Source of the DNA: Anaerolineae bacterium | GTDB taxonomy: Bacteria > Chloroflexota > Anaerolineae > 4572-78 > J111 | Assembly: GCA_022071955.1 (NCBI GenBank) | Contig: JAJVIM010000003.1 | Location: 1-64,000, forward strand | Length of the DNA: 64,000 bases | Direction of reading: 5' to 3' | Shown: positions 19,183-27,396 of the stretch, in pieces | Layout of the letters: the number at the start of each line of letters is the position of its first letter | Numbering within the stretch: position 1 is the stretch's first letter | Made by a program: the position numbers and the translations under genes | The notes under the pieces: generated by a model | Databases searched by the model: none | What the model saw: only the letters and a program-made list of their open reading frames with translations | What the model was told of the DNA's origin: nothing

Positions 19183-22100
19183 CTAATGCTTTAATTGCGC
19201 TTGTTTGAGTTGGTCCAGCTCCGCTTTGGCTACACGCAAATCGTAAGTGGCACCCAGCGCGCGGAACTCGTCGATGGCCTTTAACAGATTTTGCTCGGCA
19301 TCATCCCGGGCCGAAGCCGAACCGGAATTCATTGTGCGGTATACACGGGCCAATTCCAGTTGGGTTTTGGCCACTGAATAGCGGGCCTGCAATTTTTTAC
19401 CCAGCACCAACGCCTGCTCCAAATGCTCCAGCGCGGCCGGCAGGTTGCCGCCCCACACGTGATGAATAATGCCCAACGCCTGCAAACAATCAATTTCAGC
19501 CTCTTTGTAACTGCCGGCCCGGGCCTGAGCCAGCGCCTGCTGGCCAAATTCAACCGCGGCTTCCAGTTCGCCCTGCTCCGCTTTGGCCAGGCCGATCACC
19601 CAGTTGGCGTTGCACTTTACTTCGTCATCGCCAATGCTTTCACCCAGCGCCAGCGCCGAGTTGGCGTGAGCCAGCGCCTCATTAACTTGCCCGGTCCGAG
19701 CCGCCAGCACAGCCAGATTAACGTGCGCCTGAGCCATGCCCCAGGTATCGCCCAGGCGTTTGCGCAGGGTTAAACTTCCCTGCAATTCTTTGCGGCCGGT
19801 ATCGTGTTTGCCCATTGCAATATTGAGCAGCCCCAAATTTTCAAGGCTGATGGCCTGATGCGGCAGATCGCCAATGGTTTGTTGCAGGTTGTAGGCCTGT
19901 TTGTAGTAATATCGAGCTTTCATCCAGTTACCCAGCCCGTAATTGAGAACCCCCAGGTTGGCGTAGGCCACGCTACGCCCCCACAAATAGCCAACACTGC
20001 CGTAAAGTTGCAAACTCTGCTCTACGTGGCTAATGGCCTGCTCAAGGTTGCCCTGTTTCCAGGCTACGCCTCCGAGCGTATTGAAAATGGTGGCCAGTTG
20101 AATGGGATCATCAAGGTTACTGGCGGCGATGGCGGTAACGGCGGCGTCTGCCAGTTGGCCGGCTTCTTCCAACTGTCCCTGCCGAAACCGGATCCAGGCC
20201 AGCCGGTCCATCAACGAACTCCAAACCACCGGGTACTGCTGCTGGCCGTCTTCGCCCAAAAGCTGAAGCCCGGAGTTGAGATAATCCACGGCCTCGTCAT
20301 AATGGCCTTCACGCTGTTTCACATCGGCCAGCTCGATCATGCTCTCAATCAAAATAGACAACAAAACCGTTGAGTCGGCGGATAGCGGGTTGTGCCAGAG
20401 ATATTGCACATTTTCAGAGATTGCCTGGCTCGCGGCGGCAAAATCGCCCATAAATTTCAGCGCGCGCCCCAGGTTAAGATGCACCTCAAAGAATTCGCGG
20501 CCGTAGTCGCTGTGGTCATCGCCCATTAATTGCCGGGCCTGCTGGTAATGCTCGGCGGCTACCTCATAGGCGCAGCGACGCGCCGCCCTGTCTGCCACGG
20601 TGATCAAATAGGGGATGGCCTGCCGCGGCTTACTGCTGCGGGTAAGGTGATAGGCCAGCGCTTCAGCCCGGGCGGTTCCCTGCCAGGCCGGGTCATTGGC
20701 AATAACCTGCGCAACCCGGGCATGCAGTTGGCGGCTGTCGCGTTTGAGAAGGGTGCTGTAAACCGCTTCCTGCATCAGCGCGTGCTCAAAACCGTAGCCC
20801 CAACCGCCGCCGAGCTGGCGCGGCGCTAAAAATTGGCGCGTTTCCAGCTCTTTCAGGTGAACTTTCAGCACGTCGTGGCTCACACCAATTACTTTTGCCA
20901 GCAGGTCAAGGCCAAAAGTGTGGCCAATAACCGATGCCTTTTGCAAGGTTTGGCGCAATCCATCCGGTAGTTGATCAAACCGGGCCAAAATCAACCCTTT
21001 GATCGTCCCCGGCATCGATTTGAGCCGTTCCATTGCGCCGGGCATAATCAACCATTCGTTACTGTCCGGTGAGTGCGCCAACCCTTTTTGGTCGATGAGC
21101 ATGCGAATGATCTCTTCAACATAAAAGGGGTTGCCTTCGGCCCGCTTAACAATGACCCGCTTTAGCTGGTTGGCGGCCGGGTCGGCGTGCGGAATAAGTT
21201 TATCGACAAGTTGCTGCCCCTCCACCTCCGACAGCGCCCGCAGTTGCAAATCGACCATCTGCTCGCTGTCGTGCATGGCAGTTTCAAACAGCGGGTGCAT
21301 TACCGTTTCCCGTTCGCTGCTGCGGGAAACAAATACCAGCAGCAACGGAGCGCCGCTGCTGCTTTGGGTAAAGAACTCCAAAAAATCCCGCGAGGCCGGG
21401 TCTACCCAGTGCAAATCTTCAAAAATCAGAACGGTAGGAGTTTGGCCAACTTCGGCCATTAAAAACTGGCGCAGCACCGCATAGATTTGCCGCTGCAAAA
21501 TTGCCGGGTCTAATTGCTCAAGCCGGGTTTCCCAGTCCGGGTCTGCTTCGGGCAGTTCCAGAATGTGGCCCAGATAGGGCAGGGTTTCATCGACCGGCAG
21601 GTTGAGCTGGTGGAGATGATTTTGCAATATTTTGTGCTGGAGCGAAGCCGAGGCCCCATCAGACAGGCGCAGGATGTCTTTGATAAGATCAACCACCACC
21701 CACAGCGGCCGGGTGCGGGCGTAATCCAGGCAGGCGCCCTGAAATATTTTTACATCCAACCGGTGCAATGTTTTTCTGAATTCAGAAATCAATCTGCTTT
21801 TGCCAACGCCCGCCTCGCCGGTGATAAACACGATTTGCCGGTTTTTTTCTACCTGAATTTGCTTGAGCGCCTCAAACAGGCGGTCCAGCGACTCTTCCCG
21901 GCCGACCATTGGGGCTTCCAATCCGGGCAGGCCACGCAGCCGGCTGGGTTTTTCCAAAACGCTGATGGGGCAGAACGCCCGAACCGAGTCGGGAATGCCT
22001 TTTACCGAAAAAGGCAACAACGCCTCATATTCAAAGAGGGGGCGGGTGTGGTGGTAGGTTTCTTCGCTCACCAAAATTGTGCCGGGGTTTGCCGCGGTTT

Positions 22101-22887
22101 CAAGCCGGGAGGCCAGATTTACGGTATCGCCAATAACCGTGTATTCCATGTGGACATCGCTGCCCAAGTTGCCGGCAATGACCGGCCCGGTGTTGATGCC
22201 AATCCGGGCTTCAAATTCAAAACCGTGGCTCTTTTTGAGCCGCTCCTGCAGCGGTTTCAGCGCGTTCTGCATTTCCAGCGCGGCGCGCACGGCCCGTTCG
22301 GGGTCATTTTCGTGCGCGATGGGCGCTCCAAACAGCGCCATCAGGCCATCGCCGGTGAATTTGTCAACCGTGCCCTCATACTTTTGCAACACTTCCACCA
22401 ACAGCGACATCGCCTCGTCGATAAAAATGTAGACATCTTCGTTATCCAGATAGTAGGAGGTAGCGGTGAAATTGGAAATATCCAGAAACAGAACGGTTAC
22501 CTCGCGCCGCTCACCCGTTGTTTTACCTGCGGCAGCCTTGATTTTGTCGGACAGGGCATTTGGCAAAGACGATGGCGCAGCCACAGCAACCTGGGGCTCC
22601 GGGGCGGCGGCCTGGGCCCGGCTCAACTGAGCGCCGCAATGACCACAAAAATTGCTCCCCGGCGAGATCGGCCCGAGACAAACCGGGCAGCTCTGACCTA
22701 TTGCAGAGCCACAATTGAGGCAAAAGCGGGCATCGTGCTGATTCTCGTGGCCGCAGGTTGGGCAGGATTGCGGTTGGGGCTGCGACGTCACAAAGCTATC
22801 CAGGGGAATCTGTGAACCTTGTTCGGTCAGGTTGTTAGCAAAACCGTCTTTGGTAAGGGTCGGCACAAAAGCCAGGTGATCACTCAT
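19183..22887 (-). CDS. Zinc-ribbon / class III adenylate or guanylate cyclase / STAND ATPase / TPR protein
   Basis: 1234 residues. A double zinc ribbon (Cys 42/45, 56/59, 67/70, 81/84) is followed by a class III nucleotide cyclase with the catalytic set intact: metal Asp136 (LFLDIS) and Asp180 (KFTGDG), and the IGDTVNLASR segment with the transition-state Asn and Arg. The Asp in GDT points to ATP rather than GTP. Next come an AAA/STAND ATPase (GEAGVGKSR) and about 600 residues of TPR. The cyclase output is probably gated by ligand or partner binding to the TPR part. The ATG has GGGAG upstream. Promoter C with the shared palindrome precedes it. Confidence 0.9.
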   Translation of the reverse strand: MSDHLAFVPTLTKDGFANNLTEQGSQIPLDSFVTSQPQPQSCPTCGHENQHDARFCLNCGSAIGQSCPVCLGPISPGSNFCGHCGAQLSRAQAAAPEPQVAVAAPSSLPNALSDKIKAAAGKTTGERREVTVLFLDISNFTATSYYLDNEDVYIFIDEAMSLLVEVLQKYEGTVDKFTGDGLMALFGAPIAHENDPERAVRAALEMQNALKPLQERLKKSHGFEFEARIGINTGPVIAGNLGSDVHMEYTVIGDTVNLASRLETAANPGTILVSEETYHHTRPLFEYEALLPFSVKGIPDSVRAFCPISVLEKPSRLRGLPGLEAPMVGREESLDRLFEALKQIQVEKNRQIVFITGEAGVGKSRLISEFRKTLHRLDVKIFQGACLDYARTRPLWVVVDLIKDILRLSDGASASLQHKILQNHLHQLNLPVDETLPYLGHILELPEADPDWETRLEQLDPAILQRQIYAVLRQFLMAEVGQTPTVLIFEDLHWVDPASRDFLEFFTQSSSGAPLLLVFVSRSSERETVMHPLFETAMHDSEQMVDLQLRALSEVEGQQLVDKLIPHADPAANQLKRVIVKRAEGNPFYVEEIIRMLIDQKGLAHSPDSNEWLIMPGAMERLKSMPGTIKGLILARFDQLPDGLRQTLQKASVIGHTFGLDLLAKVIGVSHDVLKVHLKELETRQFLAPRQLGGGWGYGFEHALMQEAVYSTLLKRDSRQLHARVAQVIANDPAWQGTARAEALAYHLTRSSKPRQAIPYLITVADRAARRCAYEVAAEHYQQARQLMGDDHSDYGREFFEVHLNLGRALKFMGDFAAASQAISENVQYLWHNPLSADSTVLLSILIESMIELADVKQREGHYDEAVDYLNSGLQLLGEDGQQQYPVVWSSLMDRLAWIRFRQGQLEEAGQLADAAVTAIAASNLDDPIQLATIFNTLGGVAWKQGNLEQAISHVEQSLQLYGSVGYLWGRSVAYANLGVLNYGLGNWMKARYYYKQAYNLQQTIGDLPHQAISLENLGLLNIAMGKHDTGRKELQGSLTLRKRLGDTWGMAQAHVNLAVLAARTGQVNEALAHANSALALGESIGDDEVKCNANWVIGLAKAEQGELEAAVEFGQQALAQARAGSYKEAEIDCLQALGIIHHVWGGNLPAALEHLEQALVLGKKLQARYSVAKTQLELARVYRTMNSGSASARDDAEQNLLKAIDEFRALGATYDLRVAKAELDQLKQAQLKH

Positions 22888-22973
22888 TGGGTATTCTCCC
22901 AGGGTAAAGATTGGGTCAAGCTGAGGATAATACTGTAACGCGGTAAGCGAACGCTTGCCTCCGTTACCCCCCT

Positions 22974-23040
22974 ATTATGGCTAACTCCAAAACAAAAAAA
23001 TAGGGGGCAAACCCTATCATTATGCCGGAATCCCCCTATT
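22974..23040 (-). promoter_or_regulatory. Promoter C: CATAAT -10 with ATAGGG-N6-CCCTAT palindrome and second half-site
   Basis: On the minus strand CATAAT (22979-22974) lies 20 bases from the inverted repeat ATAGGG-N6-CCCTAT (23000-23017), centred near -41.5. A second CCCCCTATT is at 23032-23040 and a third overlaps the -10 region at 22968-22976. Spacing differs by two bases from promoters A and B but the geometry relative to -10 is kept. The predicted target is the intact cyclase gene. Confidence 0.5.
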
Positions 23041-23107
23041 GCCTGTTTTGGATGCCGCTGCGGCTGAGCGTTTACCTGCAAAATATCTTAACGGGGAGTT
23101 GTAGCCC

Positions 23108-24112
23108 CTACCCGGCCTGCGCCCGCCGAAATTCCGAAGGGGTGCGGCCGGTAAATTTTTGAAACGCCGTGGCAAAATATTGGCTGGAGTTGAACCCGCA
23201 GGCGTAGGCCACCTCGGTAATGCTTGGCTCCGGGCTGCTGCTCAGCAACCGCGCGGCGGCCTCTACCCGGCAGGCGGTTAAATATTCAATGGGCGTCATA
23301 TTGGTAATTTGCTTGCAGTAGGTTGAAAACTGGCTGCGCGACAGGCCGCACTCGTGGGCCATGTCCGGCAGCGTCCAGCGCGCCTCAAGGTAGCGGGGCA
23401 GCTCGGCCAGAAACAGTTCTACCATGCGCTGGGTGGTAGACAGATGCTCGTCCAGCGGAATGTGCTTGCGGGCCAGCATCTCCATCAGCGCCACAATCAG
23501 CTCGTTAAGGTACAGGGTCAGCCTGGTCTGGCTGTGGGCGGGCTGCTGCTCTGCCAGCAGGGTGTCCAGCCTGGTAAAACAACGGGCAATGTCCTCGTCG
23601 GCCTGCCACACCGGCTGCTCGTTGTGGCGCAGCAGGTGGGTGAGTCGCTTTAAATCCGGCGGGGCGCAAATGAGCCAGTCGGGCCACTGCCAGGGCTGGT
23701 TGGGGCGGCGCACGTCAACATCAATAATCAGCCAGATCAGCCGGCTGGCCCCGATGGTGGGGTTGCCCACCCGGTGAAACTGCCAGGGGCGGGTAATGGT
23801 TAAATCGCCCTTGCGCAGCAGCCAGCTTTTGCCGTCAACTTCAAAAGCGGTTTTTCCCCGCGCCAGGTAAGTAAACTCAATCCCCTCGTTACAGTGCAAA
23901 TCCAGCCCCCACGATTGCGGCCGGGCGGCATCCCACACGCCGATGGAGCGCAGTTGGGGCAGCATGCCATCGGGCAGCGGCAGGCCGGGGTAGCTGCCGC
24001 GCGCCCAACCGCGCAACTGCACCTCGTCTCGCAGCGCGGCGGCCTTCAGCGGTTCGCAGGTGTCGGCAAAATATACTTTATCCCTGTCCTGAAAAATTAC
24101 CGGTTCTGCCAT
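23108..24112 (-). CDS. AraC-family transcriptional regulator with cupin-type sensor domain
   Basis: 334 residues. The N-terminal half looks like an AraC-type cupin (ligand pocket; LHCNEGIEFTYLARG and RKGDLTITRPWQ). The C-terminal 100 residues hold the two helix-turn-helix motifs, ending in the signature ITEVAYACGFNSSQYFATAFQKF with PSEFRR close behind. It is transcribed divergently from the TIM-barrel/corrinoid locus across a 134-base gap and probably activates that locus in response to its substrate. ATG at 24112 has AGAGG before it; a TTG at 24127 is a weaker alternative. Sugars and plant-derived compounds are common effectors of this family. Confidence 0.9.
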   Translation of the reverse strand: MAEPVIFQDRDKVYFADTCEPLKAAALRDEVQLRGWARGSYPGLPLPDGMLPQLRSIGVWDAARPQSWGLDLHCNEGIEFTYLARGKTAFEVDGKSWLLRKGDLTITRPWQFHRVGNPTIGASRLIWLIIDVDVRRPNQPWQWPDWLICAPPDLKRLTHLLRHNEQPVWQADEDIARCFTRLDTLLAEQQPAHSQTRLTLYLNELIVALMEMLARKHIPLDEHLSTTQRMVELFLAELPRYLEARWTLPDMAHECGLSRSQFSTYCKQITNMTPIEYLTACRVEAAARLLSSSPEPSITEVAYACGFNSSQYFATAFQKFTGRTPSEFRRAQAG

Positions 24113-24246
24113 AGAGCCTCTGTCCAACGTGTTTAAAATTTACCAGTCCGAAATGGTGAAAGACACGGGGCGTAAAACGAAGTATAGTGAAACTGTGCGA
24201 ATCTCGTCACAATTATAGCATGAATAAGTTTCAAAGGAGAAACAAA

Positions 24247-25089
24247 ATGAAAGTTGGATGTTTTGCGCTCGTCGATCCCTTCTCTGTGGTGGATCATCAG
24301 TTGGAGCGGATTGCCGGTTTGGGCTTTAAATACGCCGATGTAACCGACAACCACTCCGGCGGGCTGCTGGGCGCCGAGTTTGGCTTTACCGGCGCGCTCA
24401 GCCTTGACTCAAACCCGGCGGACGTGAAGGCGCTGTTTGCCAAACACGGGCTAACCATTACCAGCGTCTGCGCCCACGCCAATTTGCTCGATGCCTCTTC
24501 GCCGGCGGTGTACGGCACGGTTGAAATCCTCAAAGCCATCCGGCTGGCTGCCGGCCTGGGCGTAACCGATGTCATCACCACCGAAGGCGACCCCAAAACC
24601 GAATGGGGTCACAACCTTGCCCCCGCTGAACGAGTTTTTATAGTTGCCGAAAAATTACAGGAGCCGGTGCGCCTGGCCAAAGCGCTGGGCGTGCGCCTGC
24701 TGCTGGAGCCGCACGGCATCCTCACCGATTCCATCGACGGGATGCAGGCCATTTTGGAACGGCTGGGCAACCCTGCCAACCTGGGCGTTAATATGGATAC
24801 CGGCAACTCGTGGCTGGGCGGCGCGGACCCGGTGGAAATGGCCAAAACCTTCAAAGAGATCATCTGGCACATCCACTGGAAAGACCTGCCCCCCGATTGG
24901 GAAGCCAAACGGGGCAAAATGTACGGCTGCGGTTTTGGCCCCATTGCCCTGGGCGAGGGCGTTATCGACGTGGCCGGCGTGTTTGAGGTGCTCAAAGATG
25001 GCAAAGCCCAGTACAGCACGCTGGAAGTTGGCGGCGACGATAACATGCTCAAAAGTTACGCCTATCTCAAATCGCTGGGCGCGGAATAA
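24247..25089 (+). CDS. Sugar phosphate isomerase/epimerase-like TIM-barrel protein
   Basis: 280 residues of the AP-endonuclease-2/xylose-isomerase-like superfamily. Metal-ligand and barrel motifs are visible: LLEPHGI (Glu), NMDTGNSW (Asp), HIHWKD (His) and STLEVGGDD (Glu). AAGGAG lies 8 bases before the ATG; upstream in-frame ATGs lack such a site. It should isomerise, epimerise or cleave a small sugar-like metabolite in the cytoplasm. Placement between the AraC gene and the corrinoid methyltransferase genes suggests it works on the same substrate or its demethylated product. The substrate cannot be told from the sequence. Confidence 0.85.
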   Translation: MKVGCFALVDPFSVVDHQLERIAGLGFKYADVTDNHSGGLLGAEFGFTGALSLDSNPADVKALFAKHGLTITSVCAHANLLDASSPAVYGTVEILKAIRLAAGLGVTDVITTEGDPKTEWGHNLAPAERVFIVAEKLQEPVRLAKALGVRLLLEPHGILTDSIDGMQAILERLGNPANLGVNMDTGNSWLGGADPVEMAKTFKEIIWHIHWKDLPPDWEAKRGKMYGCGFGPIALGEGVIDVAGVFEVLKDGKAQYSTLEVGGDDNMLKSYAYLKSLGAE

Positions 25090-25152
25090 CGCCGCGAGCA
25101 ATTTAACAGGATTTGCCCTTGTGTTATCGGCGTGATTCCCGGCGCGCCACGC

Positions 25153-25181
25153 TTTCTGAACCGGGGTTAATAAAGTATAAT
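25153..25181 (+). promoter_or_regulatory. Promoter in front of the cobalamin riboswitch
   Basis: A perfect TATAAT lies at 25176-25181, 17 bases after a poor -35 candidate (TTTCTG, 25153-25158). The predicted start near 25188 coincides with the first bases of the riboswitch, which supports the assignment. Confidence 0.6.
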
Positions 25182-25290
25182 TCGGGCGGTTAAGGCAATT
25201 GGGGAAGCCGGTGCTCTCACCCAGAGATAATCCGGCGCTGTCGCGCAACTGTGATTTGGCCCGGCCAATGAGCCAGACCACCGGCCTTAA
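25182..25290 (+). ncRNA. Cobalamin (AdoCbl/B12) riboswitch
   Basis: Conserved blocks occur in the expected order: GGGGAAGCCGGTG (25201-25213), then CCGGCGCTGTCGCGCAACTGTGA (the B12-box region, 25232-25254), then GAGCCAGACCACC (25270-25282). It sits in the 5' leader of the corrinoid protein gene, 160 bases before its ATG. A possible expression-platform stem follows at 25380-25423. Most such riboswitches repress B12 synthesis or uptake genes, or B12-independent isozymes, so control of a B12-using methyltransferase is unusual. Assignment rests on primary motifs; a covariance-model search would settle it. Confidence 0.85.
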
Positions 25291-25379
25291 TGCGCCAACC
25301 ACGTTTCCTTCGCGCCAGAGGAAGGGGTTAAATTTTAAACCATTTCACCGGAGCGGTTACAAATGCGTAACGCTCGCCG

Positions 25380-25430
25380 CCGGCAGGTGAAAAAGGGCAG
25401 AACGGGCTGCACCGGCCTGCCGGTTATTAT
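25380..25430 (+). promoter_or_regulatory. Candidate riboswitch expression platform
   Basis: CCGGCAGG (25380-25387) can pair with CCTGCCGG (25416-25423); the stem is followed by TTATTATT and ends 10 bases before AAGGAG (25434-25439). It could act as a weak terminator or limit ribosome access to the corrinoid protein start. A shorter competing stem, ACCGG/CCGGT, lies inside the right arm. Confidence 0.4.
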
Positions 25431-25447
25431 TCAAAGGAGAATAATTT

Positions 25448-26083
25448 ATGAAAGAAAAACTGGTTGAAGCAATTGCCAACATTCAGGAAGAGGAGGCGCA
25501 TAAGCTGGCGCAGGCCATGCTCGACGCCGGCGAAAGCCCGCAGGTGATTTTGGCCGCCTGCCGCGAAGCCATGGCCATTGTCGGCGCGCGTTACGAGGCC
25601 AAGGATTACTTTTTGCCGGAACTGCTGCTGGCCGGCGACATGCTGCGGGAAATCAGCGAACTCATCAAACCGAAAATGAAGGCCGAGGCCATTGACGCCG
25701 AGCCGCTGGGCAAGGTGGTGATTGGCACCGTGGCCGGCGATGTGCACGACGTGGGCAAGGATATGGTGGTGTTCATGCTCGATGCCAACAACTTTGAAGT
25801 TCACGACCTGGGCATCGATGTGGCGGCAGCCACCTTTGTTGAAAAAATTCAGGAAGTTAAACCGGAAGTGGTGGCCCTGAGCGGTTTTCTCACGCTGGCC
25901 TTTGACGAAATGAAGGCCACCGTGCAGGCATTTAAAGACGCCGGGGTGCGCGAGTCCGTTAAAGTGATGATTGGCGGCGCGCCGATGGATGAGGCCATTA
26001 AAGAATATGTGGGCGCCGACGCCTTTGGGCTGGACGCCGCTGCCGCCGTTAATCTGGCCAAAACATTTGTAGGGAGGGCATAA
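25448..26083 (+). CDS. Corrinoid protein of a methyltransferase system (MtaC/MtbC/MtvC-like)
   Basis: 211 residues: an N-terminal four-helix cap (about 1-85) and a Rossmann-type B12-binding domain with the base-off/His-on signature D98-V-H100-D-V-G103, LSGFL and IGGAP. Length matches cognate corrinoid proteins that carry a methyl group between two methyltransferases. AAGGAG precedes the ATG at ideal spacing. The next gene starts 2 bases after the stop, so the two are translationally linked. It lies directly downstream of a cobalamin riboswitch. The methyl donor is not evident from sequence. Confidence 0.93.
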   Translation: MKEKLVEAIANIQEEEAHKLAQAMLDAGESPQVILAACREAMAIVGARYEAKDYFLPELLLAGDMLREISELIKPKMKAEAIDAEPLGKVVIGTVAGDVHDVGKDMVVFMLDANNFEVHDLGIDVAAATFVEKIQEVKPEVVALSGFLTLAFDEMKATVQAFKDAGVRESVKVMIGGAPMDEAIKEYVGADAFGLDAAAAVNLAKTFVGRA

Positions 26084-26085
26084 TC

Positions 26086-27333
26086 ATGGCGCCTGAAAAA
26101 TCGCCGGAAGAACTGTATCAGGAACGGATTAAGCGGGTGATGGATGTGGTCCAGTTAAAAGTGCCGGATCGCGTGCCCGTTTTTGGCCCGTACCAGGCCT
26201 TTCCCTATTTTTGGAAGGGCGTAACCATCAAAGAAGCCATGAATGATTACGCCAAAGCCCGCGAGGTATGCCATCAATTTGTTGATGAATACCAGCCCGA
26301 CCTTGACTTTGGCCCCATTTTTGCCTATCCCGCCAAACCCATGGAAATTTTGGGGCTGAACTGGTTTAAATGGGCCGGCCACGGGCTGGGCGACAACGTG
26401 ATGTACCAGTATATGGAAGATGAGTTTATGACCGCCAAAGAGTACGACGAATTTCTGTACGATCCGTCGCACTTTATGGCCTCCAAGTGGCTGCCGCGCT
26501 CGTTTGCCAATTTAAGCGGGCTGGCCGGCTTTCCGCCGATGCGCCTGATGATGTGGTTTGGCTGGACCGGCCTGCTGGCCGGACTCGCCTCGCCGGAGGT
26601 GCAGGAAGCGCTCCGCGTGGCCCGCGAAGCCGGCGAAGAGTTGGGCCGCTGGTTTGGCTCGCTGGGGCAGTACGGCGGCGAAATCAAGGCCAAGGGCTTT
26701 CCGCAAGCCTACGCCGGCTTTTCGTGGGCGCCCTTTGACATTATTGGCGACACCCTGCGCGGTACCCGCGGCATTATGATGGACATCATCCGCCACCCGG
26801 ACAAGCTGCTGGCCGCGGTTGACAAAGCCACCCAAATGACCATCGACTACGGGGCCGGGGCCGCCGGGGCCGATATGCCTATCTGCTGGATTTGGCTGCA
26901 CAAAGGCTCAGAAGGCTTCATGTCCGACGCCCAGTTTAAAAAGTTCTACTGGCCGTCGCTGAAAAAAGCCATCGAAGCGCTGGTGGACAAGGGTGTGATC
27001 CCGCTGGTGTACTGCGAAGGCAACGACACCGCCCGGCTGGAATACTTTGCCGAAGTGCCGCCGGGCAAAGTCATCTTCCACTTTGCCCAAATGGACATGG
27101 CCCGGGCCAAAGACGTACTCAAGGGCATTGCCTGCTTCTCCGGCAACCTGCCCAACCGGCTTATGCTCACCGGCACGCCAGACGATGTGCGCGCCTACTG
27201 CAAAAAGCTCATCGACACCTGCGGCAAGGACGGCGGCTACATTATGGACACCTCCGCCCTGCTGGACGAAGCCAAACCGGAAAATCTCAAAGCGATGTTC
27301 GATTTTACCAGAGAATACGGCGTTTACCGCTAA
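26086..27333 (+). CDS. UroD-family corrinoid methyltransferase
   Basis: 415 residues of the uroporphyrinogen decarboxylase superfamily, the fold used by MtaA/MtbA and by the O-demethylase methyltransferase MtvB. The zinc-ligand region shows Cys in VYCEGND and IACFSGN, but the first ligand of the usual HxC is Tyr, so metal binding may differ from MtaA. Its partner is the corrinoid protein just upstream. Context (AraC, isomerase-like protein, no heme genes) argues against a role in heme synthesis. It is likely the substrate:corrinoid methyltransferase for a methoxylated or methylated compound; alternatively it moves the methyl group onward to an acceptor. Confidence 0.85.
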   Translation: MAPEKSPEELYQERIKRVMDVVQLKVPDRVPVFGPYQAFPYFWKGVTIKEAMNDYAKAREVCHQFVDEYQPDLDFGPIFAYPAKPMEILGLNWFKWAGHGLGDNVMYQYMEDEFMTAKEYDEFLYDPSHFMASKWLPRSFANLSGLAGFPPMRLMMWFGWTGLLAGLASPEVQEALRVAREAGEELGRWFGSLGQYGGEIKAKGFPQAYAGFSWAPFDIIGDTLRGTRGIMMDIIRHPDKLLAAVDKATQMTIDYGAGAAGADMPICWIWLHKGSEGFMSDAQFKKFYWPSLKKAIEALVDKGVIPLVYCEGNDTARLEYFAEVPPGKVIFHFAQMDMARAKDVLKGIACFSGNLPNRLMLTGTPDDVRAYCKKLIDTCGKDGGYIMDTSALLDEAKPENLKAMFDFTREYGVYR

Positions 27334-27339
27334 CGCCCC

Positions 27340-27380
27340 CGGCGCTGAAGGCCGGCCACGGTCTTCAGCGCCGCTTTTTT
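27340..27380 (+). terminator. Intrinsic terminator between the methyltransferase and RACo genes
   Basis: CGGCGCTGAAG (27340-27350) pairs perfectly with CTTCAGCGCCG (27363-27373) and is followed by CTTTTTT. The ribosome-binding site of the next gene begins at 27381, right after the T-run, so the activator gene is probably expressed by read-through at a lower level than the corrinoid protein. Confidence 0.85.
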
Positions 27381-27396
27381 AAGGATTGTGCTGCTG

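Noticed and set aside
21514-22815. A 433-codon open frame antisense to the cyclase gene
   Set aside because: The complementary strand carries an intact zinc-ribbon/cyclase protein; this frame shows no conserved motif.
26086-27333. hemE (uroporphyrinogen decarboxylase of heme synthesis)
   Set aside because: The gene lies between a corrinoid protein and RACo behind a cobalamin riboswitch, with no heme genes; a corrinoid methyltransferase role fits better.
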